From Candidatus Poribacteria bacterium (lineage in GTDB: Bacteria; Poribacteria; WGA-4E; WGA-3G), in the NCBI GenBank assembly GCA_028820845.1, contig JAPPII010000114.1, forward strand, positions 86,026 to 150,025: a DNA stretch of 64,000 bases, given 5' to 3'. Made by a program: the position numbers and the translations under genes. Positions 27,344-35,399 of the stretch are shown here, piece by piece. The notes under the pieces were generated by a model. That model saw nothing but the letters and a program-made list of their open reading frames with translations, made no database searches and was not told the origin of the DNA. Position 1 is the stretch's first letter. Every line of letters begins with the position of its first letter.

Positions 27344-28185
27344 TTTGAGCGGACCTTTCTACGTGATGCTCTCGGGAGGATAAGGCTTGTATCTCCACCT
27401 CTGTAGGTGACGAAATCATGCAGATTCGTAATTTTCTTTGTTTTGCCTGTATCGTCTCGTACAGTAATCTTCCTGTAGTTCATCCAATAATCATCAAACC
27501 ACTTTTCGCCTAACAGACGGAACATGCCGTTGCCTGATAGAATGTCGGTGATCTTATCAATGCTGCCTATGTTTGCAGTATTGCCGCTGCCCCTTCTGTC
27601 GCTTGCAATTCTCCACTTTTCAGCTGCAAAGAACTGAAAATCTCTAATAACAGAAGGAATTAAATCCAAGTCCTCAAGCGCGTACGACTCTGTTTCATCA
27701 ACTGAGGTAGCACTTGCCCGTGTATAGATGATTCCCAAACAGAAGTGCCCTGCGTATTCATTGTAGGGAAACTGAATATTTTTACGGTTATTGCGATCTA
27801 CGAAATAATTTCCGTGGGAACCGAGTGTGAATCCATTACAGAACTCTGGATTTTCAGGAGAGATGTATGTTGTTTTGAAATCAAGAGCAAACTTGTGCCC
27901 GTCAGTTCCGCTAACCAAGGAAATATCTGGATAATAATTCTGCTTTTCCGCAGGAACAAGCGTGTAACCGTTTTGTTCCGCGAACGTCATCAATCGGGGA
28001 AATAGATGGATTTCCAATAATTTGGATACAATTTTGGTATCTGATGAAATTGTGTAAATTCTCCGGTAAACGTCAATAAAACCTTTGATAGTCCATTGTC
28101 CATCAGGAGTAGCAACGTACGAATTCAGCGTTTTAACAAATTCGTTCAGTTTTGTGTTAAATGTGCGCTTTGCTGCTTTTTCCAT
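27340..28185 (-). CDS. Type II restriction endonuclease, EcoRV family
   Basis: The 281 residues match EcoRV motif for motif. A Glu58 equivalent lies in the SDTK...LLEIH helix, the catalytic YPD is at 85-87 and ALDFKTTY carries Asp102 and Lys104. NIQFP-NEYAGH is present, and the DNA-contact loop GSGNTANIGSI (199-209) equals the R-loop that reads GATATC in EcoRV. The predicted product is a blunt-cutting GATATC nuclease. It has an N-terminal extension of about 13 residues relative to EcoRV. It precedes its methylase with a 4-bp overlap. Confidence 0.92.
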   Translation of the reverse strand: MEKAAKRTFNTKLNEFVKTLNSYVATPDGQWTIKGFIDVYRRIYTISSDTKIVSKLLEIHLFPRLMTFAEQNGYTLVPAEKQNYYPDISLVSGTDGHKFALDFKTTYISPENPEFCNGFTLGSHGNYFVDRNNRKNIQFPYNEYAGHFCLGIIYTRASATSVDETESYALEDLDLIPSVIRDFQFFAAEKWRIASDRRGSGNTANIGSIDKITDILSGNGMFRLLGEKWFDDYWMNYRKITVRDDTGKTKKITNLHDFVTYRGGDTSLILPRASRRKVRSK

Positions 28186-28303
28186 AAAATCTTATTCACC
28201 GAGAAATTAGCGGCTCTTTATTCATAGAATAAACCAGTTGTTGTAAAGGCACTCTCTGACTCGCGAGGCGTTTAATAGGCATCGGAAAATTTCCTTCCGT
28301 AGT

Positions 28304-30040
28304 TTAAACACTATTATGATCCCAATGTCCCAGAGCAAATTTTAAAATCCTATCTGCTCTGTTGGAAATAGAAACCTCATCCCACCGCTCTGTTTCTGAA
28401 TTAAGAAACTCACTCAACTCGTTTTGGGTCTTGAGTGGAGCCTTGCGGAAATATCCCTGATCTTTATGCTCAAAATCCTGATTTGACTTGCTAGCATTTG
28501 CCGACAGTGGGTCAATTGTCAAATTCCCTATACTGTGGAGATACTTTGCCCTGAAGTTCAAATCTATAGTTGGTCGGATTGATTTATCTGCAACAATTTC
28601 ATTAGCAGTCGGATATTGTGGGATGATGTGCTCAATTGAAAATTTTCGCCGCGAATCAGTGTTGGTAAATTCATCGTAGGACATCTCCGGAAATATCGGT
28701 TGTTTTTTTATTCTAAGATGATTCTCGTATTTCCAGAAGAGATACTGTTGATCGTTTCCGTCCACATCAAAGTGAAAGAAAGAGTTCCTTAAGCATCGTT
28801 CAAACTCAGAGTCGTTGCAGTAATATTCAACGAAGTCCTGAAGCTCTTTGACCAACTGATCGAAATTACCGCTGAAATCCCTAGCTAGTCCGTACAGCGA
28901 TTCACGTCCTTTATCACTCCTGTATCCTCCAATACCGAAACGGAAACAAATAATTTCTACTAATCGGGTAATACGTTTGAAATTTTGCTTTCCATCTAAG
29001 CGATCCAATTTGTAAGCTTTGATGAGCAGTGGATAAAATGTCGCTCGGCGACTGAGAGCAAATAAGTCGAGAAGATAAGGGGCACGACTCGTAAACAACG
29101 TCTTCACGATTCCAAAACTTTCTTTCAATTCCCGACTGCACCTCTCTATGAATCTCCATGCTTCCGCTCTATCTTCTGCATTGACCAACTTGTTCACCTT
29201 CTGCTTAATCATTTGGACGGACTGTTGGTACTCTTTCTTGTTTTTCCACTCTTCAAAAGCGATGAAGTGATACTGCAAAATCGAATCTTCATCTACGCGA
29301 GATTCAATTTCCTCATAGTTTCGGTAGATTTCGCTGAACCGATCTTGGAGAATGTCTAAGTCGGTTTCAGGATTGTTTGACACAATATAACTTTTGTGCA
29401 TCAGAAAACTTTTGGTTTTTTCTAAACTAGTCAGCGATTTTCCCCGGTCATTAGTCGTCTCAAAGATGAGAGTCGCCTCGGCCTTATCCTCAACCGAATA
29501 AGTTAGGACTTTCATATTTTCAATTGTATCTATGAACTTCTCGATCTTATCTGAACGTGTCTTTAGCGATCGACAAAGGAAATTTTTTGCTTTGAGTAAT
29601 CGCCTTTGGGATGGGGTATGTATCTGACTAACGTCGGGTCGGTTATCTTGCAAGATGTAAGATATGAAGAAGTCATTATCAGTATCCAAAACGCGAAGTT
29701 TGTACCTGTTGTAGATCTGGATATAGGTATCCTCTAGCATCGTGACATCGTTGCCTGTTTCTTTCCTCTGTGTCAAAAGCAGCTTCATAAAGATAATAAG
29801 TGTTGTAATCCGCTGTTGACCATCAACAATATCAATTACTTCAAACCCTTCATGCCGTGGTTGTGCCTGAAACAGAATTGTTCCAAAGAAATAACTTCGA
29901 TCAGGTTTTTGATTTTCTATGTCCTCAACAAAATCTTTAAGTTGTTGTTCTTCCCAAGCGTAAGCACGCTGATACTTTGGGATGTTAAAAATTTTCCTTC
30001 CATCAAACAACTCACTAATTCTTTTTTGCCCGTTTTCCAA
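28304..30040 (-). CDS. DUF262/DUF1524 protein (GmrSD-like, type IV restriction family)
   Basis: The N-terminal DUF262 has IPKYQRAYAWEEQQ and the nucleotide-binding VDGQQRITTL. The C-terminal DUF1524 has the HNH-type motif FSIEHIIPQ followed by IGNLTIDPLSANASKSN. Single-chain proteins of this design cleave modified or foreign DNA (GmrSD, SspE and related). The frame is open to 30070, but TTG 30040 has a perfect AGGAGG six bases upstream, so I choose it (about 578 residues). It lies 118 bp upstream of the EcoRV-type pair in the same direction, consistent with a small defence island. Confidence 0.88.
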   Translation of the reverse strand: MENGQKRISELFDGRKIFNIPKYQRAYAWEEQQLKDFVEDIENQKPDRSYFFGTILFQAQPRHEGFEVIDIVDGQQRITTLIIFMKLLLTQRKETGNDVTMLEDTYIQIYNRYKLRVLDTDNDFFISYILQDNRPDVSQIHTPSQRRLLKAKNFLCRSLKTRSDKIEKFIDTIENMKVLTYSVEDKAEATLIFETTNDRGKSLTSLEKTKSFLMHKSYIVSNNPETDLDILQDRFSEIYRNYEEIESRVDEDSILQYHFIAFEEWKNKKEYQQSVQMIKQKVNKLVNAEDRAEAWRFIERCSRELKESFGIVKTLFTSRAPYLLDLFALSRRATFYPLLIKAYKLDRLDGKQNFKRITRLVEIICFRFGIGGYRSDKGRESLYGLARDFSGNFDQLVKELQDFVEYYCNDSEFERCLRNSFFHFDVDGNDQQYLFWKYENHLRIKKQPIFPEMSYDEFTNTDSRRKFSIEHIIPQYPTANEIVADKSIRPTIDLNFRAKYLHSIGNLTIDPLSANASKSNQDFEHKDQGYFRKAPLKTQNELSEFLNSETERWDEVSISNRADRILKFALGHWDHNSV

Positions 30041-30147
30041 TTGTTGCCTCCTTATTTTTTGATTATTCAAAACAACCTACATCGTGCGGAACACACAAAA
30101 AAATAGACAGTCCCATGAAAACTCAACTTGTACGCAATCCTAATTGC

Positions 30148-30591
30148 CTACGGTGTAAAACTAAAAATCGCAGATGGGATTGGTTCGGTATTAATGATAC
30201 GTTTAGAATAGCTAATACCTATATCAAAACAAGATAAGAAATTTGCTCCTAATAATCCGTGCGCGTAGGTCTCGATAGGTAAATAGCTAGCTGCAACTTC
30301 CATTCCTTCAAAAGTATGACCAATTACAGATAATCTACTCACTGTGATGATTTCAGCATTCGTAATACCACTTGCTGTGATAAAATCAATCTTACGCAAA
30401 TTCGGATCTGAAAGATCATATCCTAAATCTGATAAAATATCTGGATTAATAGTCGTAAGCGAGGCACCAGTATCTAATATTAAATCTATGGTAACATGCT
30501 TGCTATCGTCTAATGCATGTATTGTAGCTTGAACCATGATTAATTTGTCAGGGCTTAACGCAAAACGTGTCTGACTCATTATAGCAGGCAC
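30148..30591 (-). CDS. Retropepsin-like aspartic protease (clan AA)
   Basis: This 147-residue protein has the single-lobe aspartic protease motif LILDTGASLTTI near residue 37, followed by a flap region and a hydrophobic HGLLGANFL motif near residue 115 (the psi-loop Gly). One catalytic Asp per chain means it must dimerise. Its ATG region overlaps the upstream 79-residue gene by 13 bp, so the two are co-translated. The target is unknown. Confidence 0.8.
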   Translation of the reverse strand: MPAIMSQTRFALSPDKLIMVQATIHALDDSKHVTIDLILDTGASLTTINPDILSDLGYDLSDPNLRKIDFITASGITNAEIITVSRLSVIGHTFEGMEVAASYLPIETYAHGLLGANFLSCFDIGISYSKRIINTEPIPSAIFSFTP

Positions 30592-30818
30592 AATCTCCCT
30601 TCTGGAATCTCCCCAGTATAACGTATAACGGCACCGCCTGTAAGGGTCCTTAGTTCACTATAAACATCATCCCTTAAATCACTATGGGCAGTAACTATGC
30701 CTGATATAAGTTCTGAAGTTTCGTTGTTGATTTCGGGATCAACAATAAACAGCCACTGATCGGGATACTTCTCGACCATTTCATCTAATGTCAGGCGTTT
30801 ATCTGTCTCTATAGACAT
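30579..30818 (-). CDS. Small conserved protein paired with retropepsin gene
   Basis: The 79 residues include EKYPDQWLFIVDPEINNETSELI and a terminal VIRYTGEIP. Similar short proteins commonly precede retropepsin-like genes in cyanobacteria and other bacteria (recalled, not searched). The gene overlaps the protease gene by 13 bp. It could be a substrate, chaperone or regulator of the protease, or a toxin-antitoxin-like partner; nothing in the sequence decides this. Confidence 0.6.
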   Translation of the reverse strand: MSIETDKRLTLDEMVEKYPDQWLFIVDPEINNETSELISGIVTAHSDLRDDVYSELRTLTGGAVIRYTGEIPEGRLCLL

Positions 30819-30853
30819 TTCACTTTTCCTTTAATCATTGTATGTAGGAACCG

Positions 30854-30900
30854 TAGCGCAAACTGACAGTTTACGCTACAAAAGACGCGTAAGTCCTAAT
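30854..30900. repeat. Degenerate intergenic palindromic repeat
   Basis: TAGCGCAAACTG and CAGTTTACGCTA form 12-bp arms with one mismatch around a single base (30854-30878). They are followed by GCGTAAGTCCT, which matches the terminal repeat of the elements at 42771 and 48667. It is probably a decayed copy of that family. Confidence 0.5.
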
Positions 30901-30943
30901 TTTTATACTAAACTTTGGACAATTTTAAGAGAACACACATTTC

Positions 30944-31006
30944 GCCCCGCTGGGGCTAAAGAGGTGGGCGTATTGCATTTCTATAGACATTCCGCCCCGC
31001 TGGGGC
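30944..31006. repeat. Two copies of a GCCCCGCTGGGGC hairpin
   Basis: Identical 13-bp hairpins (5-bp arms GCCCC/GGGGC) lie at 30944-30956 and 30994-31006, exactly 50 bp apart. Both sit in a 367-bp gene-free stretch (30819-31185). No gene was found in that stretch. Confidence 0.55.
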
Positions 31007-31185
31007 TGCCTTTTGATGCATCTGAATTTCTTTTTCGGTGGGTTACGTTCGTGTCAGAAACTCATAGAAAAAACACAACCCCTTAGAAACTCAACTCATA
31101 CGCAACAGGATATTGCCCAAACTTTAGTATTTTTATAGAAGTTAGGCATCTTATGCGGCACTGCCGATTATTAAAAATGTTGAAA

Positions 31186-31995
31186 TTAGAGACTGTCTAT
31201 CACAGATTTCATCTTTTCCAATCCAATCCGAGCAACCTCCGTTGGATCTTGTTCCCAATAGTTTGGGTTGAATAACTCCAGTGAGATGACTCCTGAATAT
31301 CCAGCATCCTTCACGATAGCGATCATCTGTCCGAGGTCAAGAATACCATTCCCAGGATAAACTCTGTCTGCGTCCGATTGCTCCTCGCGTGCGGGTTGTG
31401 CAGGCGCGTCGTTGAAGTGAAAGACTGCGATTTTCTCGCCCGGAATGCCCTTCATGTCCTCTATTTCCCCGCCGCCGCGATAGATGTGGAACGGATCAAG
31501 GACAATCGTGCTATCGGGATGATCTGCCACTTCCATCACTTCCCAGGCATGTTTGACTTGGTTGACACCATCAACGAAACCGAGGAATTCCATGGCGGGT
31601 TTAACGCCGAATTCGCGTCCGAGTTCAAGCAGTTCGCGGTAGTTCTTGCCACCTAACTGCAAATCTGCCACCTCACGCGGTGGGCTTGAGATGATATAGG
31701 TTGATCCGACAGCCGCGGCTTGTGCCATGCGCCGTTTTGCCTCTTCGATGGCTTCTTGGTGTTCCGCACCTGTGGTATTAAGCCAACCGTGTAAGGCGAT
31801 GACAGTGGGAACCGAAAGTCCGTAGTCATCGAGTGCTTTTTTGACATCGGCGAGCGAGCCGCCCTGCGCCTCGTAAGCCGTTAGATCGTCGTTCCATAAC
31901 TCAATCGCTGAATAGCCGGTTTCGGCAGCGATCCGAATCTTGTCCATTAATCCGGCAGGACGAATTGTGCTGGTATTTAAGCCTAGCTGAAACAT
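31186..31995 (-). CDS. Sugar phosphate isomerase/epimerase (xylose isomerase-like TIM barrel)
   Basis: The 269 residues form an AP endonuclease-2-type TIM barrel: FQLGLNTSTI, YSAIELWNDD, MEFLGF, IVLDPFHIYRGGG with metal-ligand Asp and His, FHFNDAP and a final SLELFNP with Glu. It should isomerise or epimerise a sugar, polyol or sugar acid. GAGGG lies upstream of ATG 31995, and the gene is only 10 bp behind a paralogous isomerase, so they form one transcript. Confidence 0.88.
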   Translation of the reverse strand: MFQLGLNTSTIRPAGLMDKIRIAAETGYSAIELWNDDLTAYEAQGGSLADVKKALDDYGLSVPTVIALHGWLNTTGAEHQEAIEEAKRRMAQAAAVGSTYIISSPPREVADLQLGGKNYRELLELGREFGVKPAMEFLGFVDGVNQVKHAWEVMEVADHPDSTIVLDPFHIYRGGGEIEDMKGIPGEKIAVFHFNDAPAQPAREEQSDADRVYPGNGILDLGQMIAIVKDAGYSGVISLELFNPNYWEQDPTEVARIGLEKMKSVIDSL

Positions 31996-32005
31996 TTATT
32001 TCCCT

Positions 32006-32845
32006 CTATTTGTCCATTAAACTTCTTATGAAACGGACATCTATGCGTGCAAGGTCGATGACGGTCTCCACGGGTTCTCCGCTATATTCACTGTGGAAAC
32101 TCACGGGACCTGAAAAGTCGATGGTTTGTAACGTCCTCACTGCTGTTTCCCAGTCAACGAAGCCTTTGCTCATTCGGACAACTCTGCCGCCGCTCATACC
32201 GGGGGAACGCGCAAGATCCTTGAACGCCATAACAGCGAGGTGCGATTTGACAATATCGAGTGCCATGTTGATGGGTTCACCGACGATTGAGAGATGTCCT
32301 GTATCGGCGAAAACACCGACGTGTTGCGGATCGAAACCCTTTACAAGGTTCATCACTGCGCATGAATTGAGTCCCATGGAGGTTCCAGAATGGTTATGGA
32401 TACAGGTTCGGGGTCCGTATTGTGCGGAGAGCTTGGCGAACCCTTCCAATTGTGTTCGGATAAAATCGACTTGTGCCCAATAGCCGCCGTCTTCTGCATG
32501 CCAATGCCAGTATCCGAGTTTGATATTTTCGACACCGGCTTCACCGGCGGCAGCGTAGACGCGTTGCGTTTCCTCTTGTGTTGGGTCGAGGAAGTCACCG
32601 GGTGTTGTGACGAGTGGAATGGACAAACCTGCATCGGCGAATTGCTTTGCGGCAGCGGGTAGTGCCTCAGTGGCGTTTTCTGGATTCACGGGATAGCCGG
32701 GGCGAACACATAAATCGGCACCGCTCACGCCGACGGATTGCAGGGCATCAATAATATCTGGAATTTCTAAACCTTCCAGATGTTTTGTGAACATGATAAA
32801 CGTGATACTCCCACGTCTAAAGTCGTGGGCTTCTTGCTTCGTCAT
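32006..32845 (-). CDS. Sugar phosphate isomerase/epimerase with IS-derived N-terminus
   Basis: The TIM-barrel body starts at MFTKHLEGLEIPDI (ATG 32794) and keeps GADLCVRPG, IHNHSG, GVFADTGHL and FHSEYSG, typical of sugar-phosphate isomerases. The frame, however, extends upstream into the end of the tnpB element. ATG 32845, with a perfect GGAGG seven bases upstream, adds 17 residues (MTKQEAHDFRRGSITFI) encoded by the element end. The presumed native start has no well-spaced Shine-Dalgarno. I keep 32845 as the likely start now in use. Confidence 0.8.
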   Translation of the reverse strand: MTKQEAHDFRRGSITFIMFTKHLEGLEIPDIIDALQSVGVSGADLCVRPGYPVNPENATEALPAAAKQFADAGLSIPLVTTPGDFLDPTQEETQRVYAAAGEAGVENIKLGYWHWHAEDGGYWAQVDFIRTQLEGFAKLSAQYGPRTCIHNHSGTSMGLNSCAVMNLVKGFDPQHVGVFADTGHLSIVGEPINMALDIVKSHLAVMAFKDLARSPGMSGGRVVRMSKGFVDWETAVRTLQTIDFSGPVSFHSEYSGEPVETVIDLARIDVRFIRSLMDK

Positions 32846-32960
32846 TTCGTGCCTCCGTTGTGGAGGTCTTATAGAAACTCCACAAGCGTTTTACGTCTCG
32901 GTGTATCCCACCGCGACCTGTTTTAGGTTGATTGCTGCATTTTGGTCTCTATCTATAGAC
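32790..32960 (-). ncRNA. Predicted omegaRNA (TnpB guide RNA) at the element end
   Basis: TnpB proteins use an RNA from the end of their own gene through the right end of the element, with the flank as guide. Here the 3' part of tnpB is followed by hairpin GGAGG/CCTCC (32852-32866) and hairpin CCCACG/CGTGGG (32810-32829). The guide would begin near 32803, inside the 5' leader of the isomerase gene. The limits are estimates. Confidence 0.4.
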
Positions 32961-33982
32961 GTTCCGCAGTGGTTACACTGATAGTTTCTGTCTGAAAGCG
33001 TCAGATCGTCTTTCTTGTGTCCACAACTGCTGCACATCTTGGAACTTGCGAAAAACTGCGGTGCTTGAACAATCGGTATGCCAAGCCCTTCGGCTTTCGT
33101 CTTAAGTTTCTCAAGGAAACCACCTAACGCACTATCGGATAAGGCTTTGGCAAGTTTTCTGTTCTTGAGTAGATTCGTGACCGAAAGTGTTTCTATACCG
33201 ATAGCAGACGCTTTGCGAACTATATCCGTAGTTACCTTGTGGTGAGCGTCTTTTCGGATACAAGCAATCCGATAATGCAGGCGTTCCACTTTGCGTTTCT
33301 GCTTATACCAGTTCTGACTTAAGAATACCTTTCGGCTTAACTTGCGTTGTTCGCGTGCCAACTTTCGCTCGTAACGCTTTAGCGGTCTTGGGTTTTCGTA
33401 TTGCTTACCATTATCAAGGGTTGCCAGTGTGTTGATACCTACATCTATGCCAATCACAGGGAGCCCACGCGTGTCACGTGGAACGTTAGGTGTTCCTGTG
33501 TCAACAAGGATCGAGACAAACCAACGATGTGCGCTCCTTGAGATAGTAACCTGTTTGATTTTGCCAGCAAAACGTAATTCCGAAAACATCTTGACCGTGC
33601 CGATTTTCGGCAACTTGATATGTTTGCCTTCGACTTTGCACTGGTATCCTTCGACGGTATACGATTGACGGCTTCCACGTTTCTTGAACTTCGGAAAACG
33701 ATTTTGCTTTTTTCGCCAGCGCGTCACAGCATCGGATAGGTTTTTTACACCGTGCAGAGCTGCGCGTTGGTCTTGTTCGCCTGCCCAGTCCAACGCTTTT
33801 TTACGTTGATTCCAACGATTATTGAGGTTTATGAAGGAATGGAACATGCCTTCTGATAAACCCGCCTTGAAATCTGCCAAAGCCAAGTTGAAGGCAAACC
33901 GTGCATAACCACATTGTTGTTGAAACCACGCAACCTGTGCATCAGTTGGACGCAAGGCGATCTTGTGTGCTTTGTGTGCCAT
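32891..33982 (-). CDS. tnpB: RNA-guided endonuclease TnpB
   Basis: The 363 residues are full length and the catalytic set looks intact: RuvC-I GIDVGINTLATL (Asp180), RuvC-II IGIETLSVTN (Glu264), zinc ribbon CxxC...CxxC (Cys317/320/336/339) and RuvC-III DRDQNAAIN (Asp344/346). The N-terminus has the helix-rich LRPTDAQ...ARFAFNLALADF pattern. It should cut DNA matched by the omegaRNA next to a TAM. No strong Shine-Dalgarno precedes ATG 33982. It is the only gene of the element. Confidence 0.92.
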   Translation of the reverse strand: MAHKAHKIALRPTDAQVAWFQQQCGYARFAFNLALADFKAGLSEGMFHSFINLNNRWNQRKKALDWAGEQDQRAALHGVKNLSDAVTRWRKKQNRFPKFKKRGSRQSYTVEGYQCKVEGKHIKLPKIGTVKMFSELRFAGKIKQVTISRSAHRWFVSILVDTGTPNVPRDTRGLPVIGIDVGINTLATLDNGKQYENPRPLKRYERKLAREQRKLSRKVFLSQNWYKQKRKVERLHYRIACIRKDAHHKVTTDIVRKASAIGIETLSVTNLLKNRKLAKALSDSALGGFLEKLKTKAEGLGIPIVQAPQFFASSKMCSSCGHKKDDLTLSDRNYQCNHCGTSIDRDQNAAINLKQVAVGYTET

Positions 33983-34029
33983 TTTGAATATTTACCAGTT
34001 ACCAGTCTTTAACCCCTACACAGTGGGTA

Positions 34030-34070
34030 GGCAGACACGTCACTAAGCAGTGACGCTGTGTATGTCTGCC
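34030..34070. repeat. Nested inverted repeat upstream of tnpB
   Basis: GGCAGACA/TGTCTGCC (34030-34037, 34063-34070) encloses GTCACT/AGTGAC (34039-34044, 34049-34054). Flanking TACCAGTT and AACTGGTA extend the symmetry outward. It lies in the tnpB leader within the element, or is a small insertion in it. Confidence 0.5.
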
Positions 34071-34195
34071 AACTGGTAATACTCATTATACCATAAAATA
34101 CACCTTTTTGTCGAATGTTTTTTAATGCAAACGGACGAGACACGCGGGACGGACCCTAAAGTTAAAACTTTGGGATTGTTAAGTGAGTCCGTTCA

Positions 34196-34295
34196 TAATA
34201 GTTTTCAGTTTTCAGTTATTAGTTATCAGTTAGGGAAAGACTTGATGTGCATCAGAAACCTCTTTAACTGACGGCTGATAGCCGATCGCTATGCC
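34196..34295. repeat. Degenerate AGTTTTCAGTTATCAGTTA-type spacer repeat
   Basis: Several imperfect copies of TTTTCAGTT/TTATCAGTTA (about 34200-34232) lie between the element and the dehydratase gene. Similar short repeats occur in other spacers of the window. No gene is seen. Confidence 0.4.
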
Positions 34296-35399
34296 TTACC
34301 AATCGACAACGGAACCGTCATCAGGGTGGTAAGTCACAGGGTTCTGCCAGTCGTGGTCGATTTTGTCTTCAAGGGCATCTTCATCGAGTTCTATGCCGAG
34401 GCCGGGCCCCGTTGGAAGTTCAACAAAGCCGTCTTTGAAGACGAAGGGATTCTTAAGATAGCCTTCACCAAGGGTGGTGTGTTCTTGCATCAGGAAATTC
34501 GGTATAGAGGCATCTAACTGGATACACGCCGCTAAGGAGATAGGGCCCAACGGGTTGTGCGGGGCGATGCCGCCGTAATAGGCTTCTGCCATGCCTGCGA
34601 TGATGCGCACCTCATTGATACCACCGGCGTGACAGAGATCAGGCTGAAGGATAGATGCTGCCTGTTTCTCTAAGATTTCACGGAATCCCCATTTTGTGAA
34701 CACGCGCTCACCCGTCGCAATCGGAATGTGGGTACTCCTTGCTATTTCAGCGAGGGTGTCCACGTTTTGGCACTGAATTGGCTCTTCAATGAACATCGGT
34801 TGGTAGGGTTCTAACGCTTTAATCAGAACTTTTGCGGTTTGCGGACTGATTGCTCCGTGGAAGTCTATGGCGAGGTCAACTTCTGTGCCAGCAGCTTCAC
34901 GGAGCGCAGCGAAGTGATCTACGGCTCTGTCGATAAAGGCTTTATTTTCGATGATACGTGCCGGTCTGCCGCCTGCAGGACCTGTTTTGAAAGCGGTGAA
35001 TCCTTTGTCAATCCATTCTTTGATCCCTTCTGGATCGCCGCCGCCTTTGTAGAGCCTGATGCGGTCGCGGGTTGGTCCACCGAAGAGTTGATAGACGGGA
35101 ACGCCGAGCGACTTTCCTGCGAGGTCCCAGAGTGCCTGCTCCACGCCGCTTAGTGCACTTGTCAAAATGGGACCCCCGCGATAGAATGCATGACGATACA
35201 TCGCTTGCCAGTGATGTACGACGCGTCTCGGATCCTGACCGATGAGATAGGGGGCGAGTTCGTCAACGGCTTGTGCACAGGTTTTCGCGCGTCCTTCTAA
35301 GATCGGTTCGCCGAGTCCGACCAATCCCTCGTCCGTGTGGATTTTAAGAAAGAGCCAGCGCGGTTGCACCAGAAACGTCTCTAATTTTGTAATCTTCAT
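34296..35399 (-). CDS. dgoD: D-galactonate dehydratase-like enolase superfamily enzyme
   Basis: The 367 residues align by eye with E. coli DgoD along the whole length: MKITKLETFLV, RWLFLKIHTDEG, FYRGGPIL, DFHGAIS (Asp ligand and catalytic His), FIEEPI, TGERVF, ILQPDL, HAGGI, APHNPLGP and the C-terminal DWQNPV...DDGSVVDW. It should dehydrate galactonate or a related aldonate to the 2-keto-3-deoxy acid. GAGG lies upstream of ATG 35399. With the two isomerases downstream it forms a sugar-acid catabolic cluster split by the tnpB element. Substrate specificity within the family cannot be fixed from motifs alone. Confidence 0.87.
   Translation of the reverse strand: MKITKLETFLVQPRWLFLKIHTDEGLVGLGEPILEGRAKTCAQAVDELAPYLIGQDPRRVVHHWQAMYRHAFYRGGPILTSALSGVEQALWDLAGKSLGVPVYQLFGGPTRDRIRLYKGGGDPEGIKEWIDKGFTAFKTGPAGGRPARIIENKAFIDRAVDHFAALREAAGTEVDLAIDFHGAISPQTAKVLIKALEPYQPMFIEEPIQCQNVDTLAEIARSTHIPIATGERVFTKWGFREILEKQAASILQPDLCHAGGINEVRIIAGMAEAYYGGIAPHNPLGPISLAACIQLDASIPNFLMQEHTTLGEGYLKNPFVFKDGFVELPTGPGLGIELDEDALEDKIDHDWQNPVTYHPDDGSVVDW

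Larger units (their letters stand above)
32803..34195 (-). mobile_element. IS200/IS605-type element carrying only tnpB (IS1341-like)
   Basis: A single intact tnpB is bounded on the 3' side by the typical end hairpin (CCCACG...CGTGGG, 32810-32829). On the 5' side lies a hairpin with CCC-AAAGTT/AACTTT-GGG arms (34154-34174) nested in ACGGAC/GTCCGT (34149-34192). There is no tnpA and there are no terminal inverted repeats, as expected for this family, so movement would need a transposase in trans. It separates dgoD-like from the isomerase genes. Exact ends are uncertain by about 15 bp. Confidence 0.7.

Noticed and set aside
30838..31086. Plus-strand 82-codon open frame
   Set aside because: It runs through a palindromic repeat and two GCCCCGCTGGGGC hairpins and has no ribosome binding site; it is a repeat artefact.
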